Shown here: in pieces, positions 6,508 to 6,836 of the stretch
Layout: the number at the start of each line of letters is the position of its first letter
Numbering within the stretch: position 1 is the first letter of the stretch
NCBI GenBank assembly: GCA_903933395.1
Contig: CAIZKA010000287.1
Location: 1-6,836, forward strand
Direction of reading: 5' to 3'
DNA: 6,836 nt
Origin: an uncultured beta proteobacterium
Lineage (GTDB): Bacteria > Pseudomonadota > Gammaproteobacteria > Burkholderiales > Rhodocyclaceae
Notes under the pieces: model-generated
Told to the model about the DNA's origin: nothing
Database searches by the model: none
The model's input: only the letters and a program-made list of their open reading frames with translations
Made by a program: the position numbers and the translations under genes

Positions 6508-6836
6508 GTGCGTTTAAACAAGCTGAAACTTTCGGGCTTCAAGTCATTTGTCGAGCCCACCACCGTGCTTTTCCCCGGCCAGCTGGCGGGCGTGGTCGGC
6601 CCCAACGGCTGCGGCAAATCGAACATCATCGACGCCGTGCGCTGGGTGCTGGGCGAATCCAAGGCCTCTGAGCTGCGCGGCGAATCGATCCAGGACGTGA
6701 TCTTCAAGGGCGCCGGCAACCGCAAGGAAGTCAGCCGCGCCAGCGTCGAGCTGTTTTTCGACAACGCCCAGGGCCGCGCCGCCGGGCAGTGGAGCCAGTA
6801 CGCCGAAATCACGGTCAAGCGCCTGCTCGACCGCGA
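6508..6836 (+). CDS. smc: Chromosome segregation protein SMC, N-terminal part (3' end cut off by window)
   Basis: SMC is a cytoplasmic ATPase that dimerises and, with ScpA and ScpB, compacts and helps separate bacterial chromosomes. The 109 visible residues are the start of the N-terminal ATPase head. They begin MRLNKLKLSGFKSF, as bacterial SMC proteins do, followed by Walker A GPNGCGKSN at 31-39, then AVRWVLGE (43-50), LRGES (56-60) and DVIFKGAGNRK (63-73). The full protein is usually about 1150-1200 residues, so most of it, including coiled coils, hinge and Walker B, lies beyond the window. The start is GTG 6508, chosen because the family N-terminus falls exactly there and the frame upstream offers no homologous sequence. 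No good Shine-Dalgarno is visible (TTCATCCCAC precedes it). It is divergent from queF and probably expressed from the TATAAT at 6451-6456. Confidence 0.95.
   Translation, partial: MRLNKLKLSGFKSFVEPTTVLFPGQLAGVVGPNGCGKSNIIDAVRWVLGESKASELRGESIQDVIFKGAGNRKEVSRASVELFFDNAQGRAAGQWSQYAEITVKRLLDR

Noticed and set aside
6059..6517. A 152-codon open frame on the plus strand across queF and the queF-smc gap
   Set aside because: It is antisense to queF, whose catalytic C38, D45, E80 and the ELKSLKLY signature are clear. Its end overlaps the smc start and it shows no family features.

Overview
The window is G+C-rich DNA whose codons strongly prefer G or C in the third position. It has the gene content of a free-living Gram-negative proteobacterium. 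A betaproteobacterium, possibly of the Rhodocyclales, is my best guess. This rests on the residue-level look of the QueF and SMC proteins and on the density of PAS-GGDEF-EAL signalling genes, so it is an inference and not a proven placement.

Layout, left to right. (1) Positions 3-1715 (+): the 3' part of a PAS-GGDEF-EAL cyclic-di-GMP protein whose N-terminus lies outside the window. (2) 1803-2819 (+): a secreted periplasmic substrate-binding protein of the NMT1/THI5-SsuA/TauA type, with no permease or ATPase gene beside it. (3) 2870-5965 (+): a 1031-residue membrane sensor with the order TM, periplasmic domain, TM, HAMP-like linker, PAS, PAS, GGDEF, EAL. A possible 13-codon leader ORF (2824-2865) sits in the short gap before it. 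(4) 5984-6415 (-): queF, a queuosine-pathway nitrile reductase, convergent with gene 3 across an 18-bp gap. (5) 6508-6836 (+): the 5' end of smc, a chromosome-structure ATPase, divergent from queF. The 92-bp queF-smc gap contains a palindromic ATTATAAT that gives a -10 hexamer on both strands.

Genes 1-3 run in one direction with short gaps and look like a signalling cluster. The likely logic is that the exported binding protein detects a small molecule and the neighbouring GGDEF/EAL proteins change cyclic-di-GMP levels. Both GGDEF-EAL proteins keep the catalytic motifs of the cyclase and the phosphodiesterase, and both keep the RxxD inhibitory site. queF and smc are housekeeping genes unrelated to the cluster. 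The orphan binding protein placed between two cyclic-di-GMP enzymes is the most interesting feature. I see no RNA gene, insertion sequence, CRISPR array or large repeat. No stretch over 300 bases lacks a gene.
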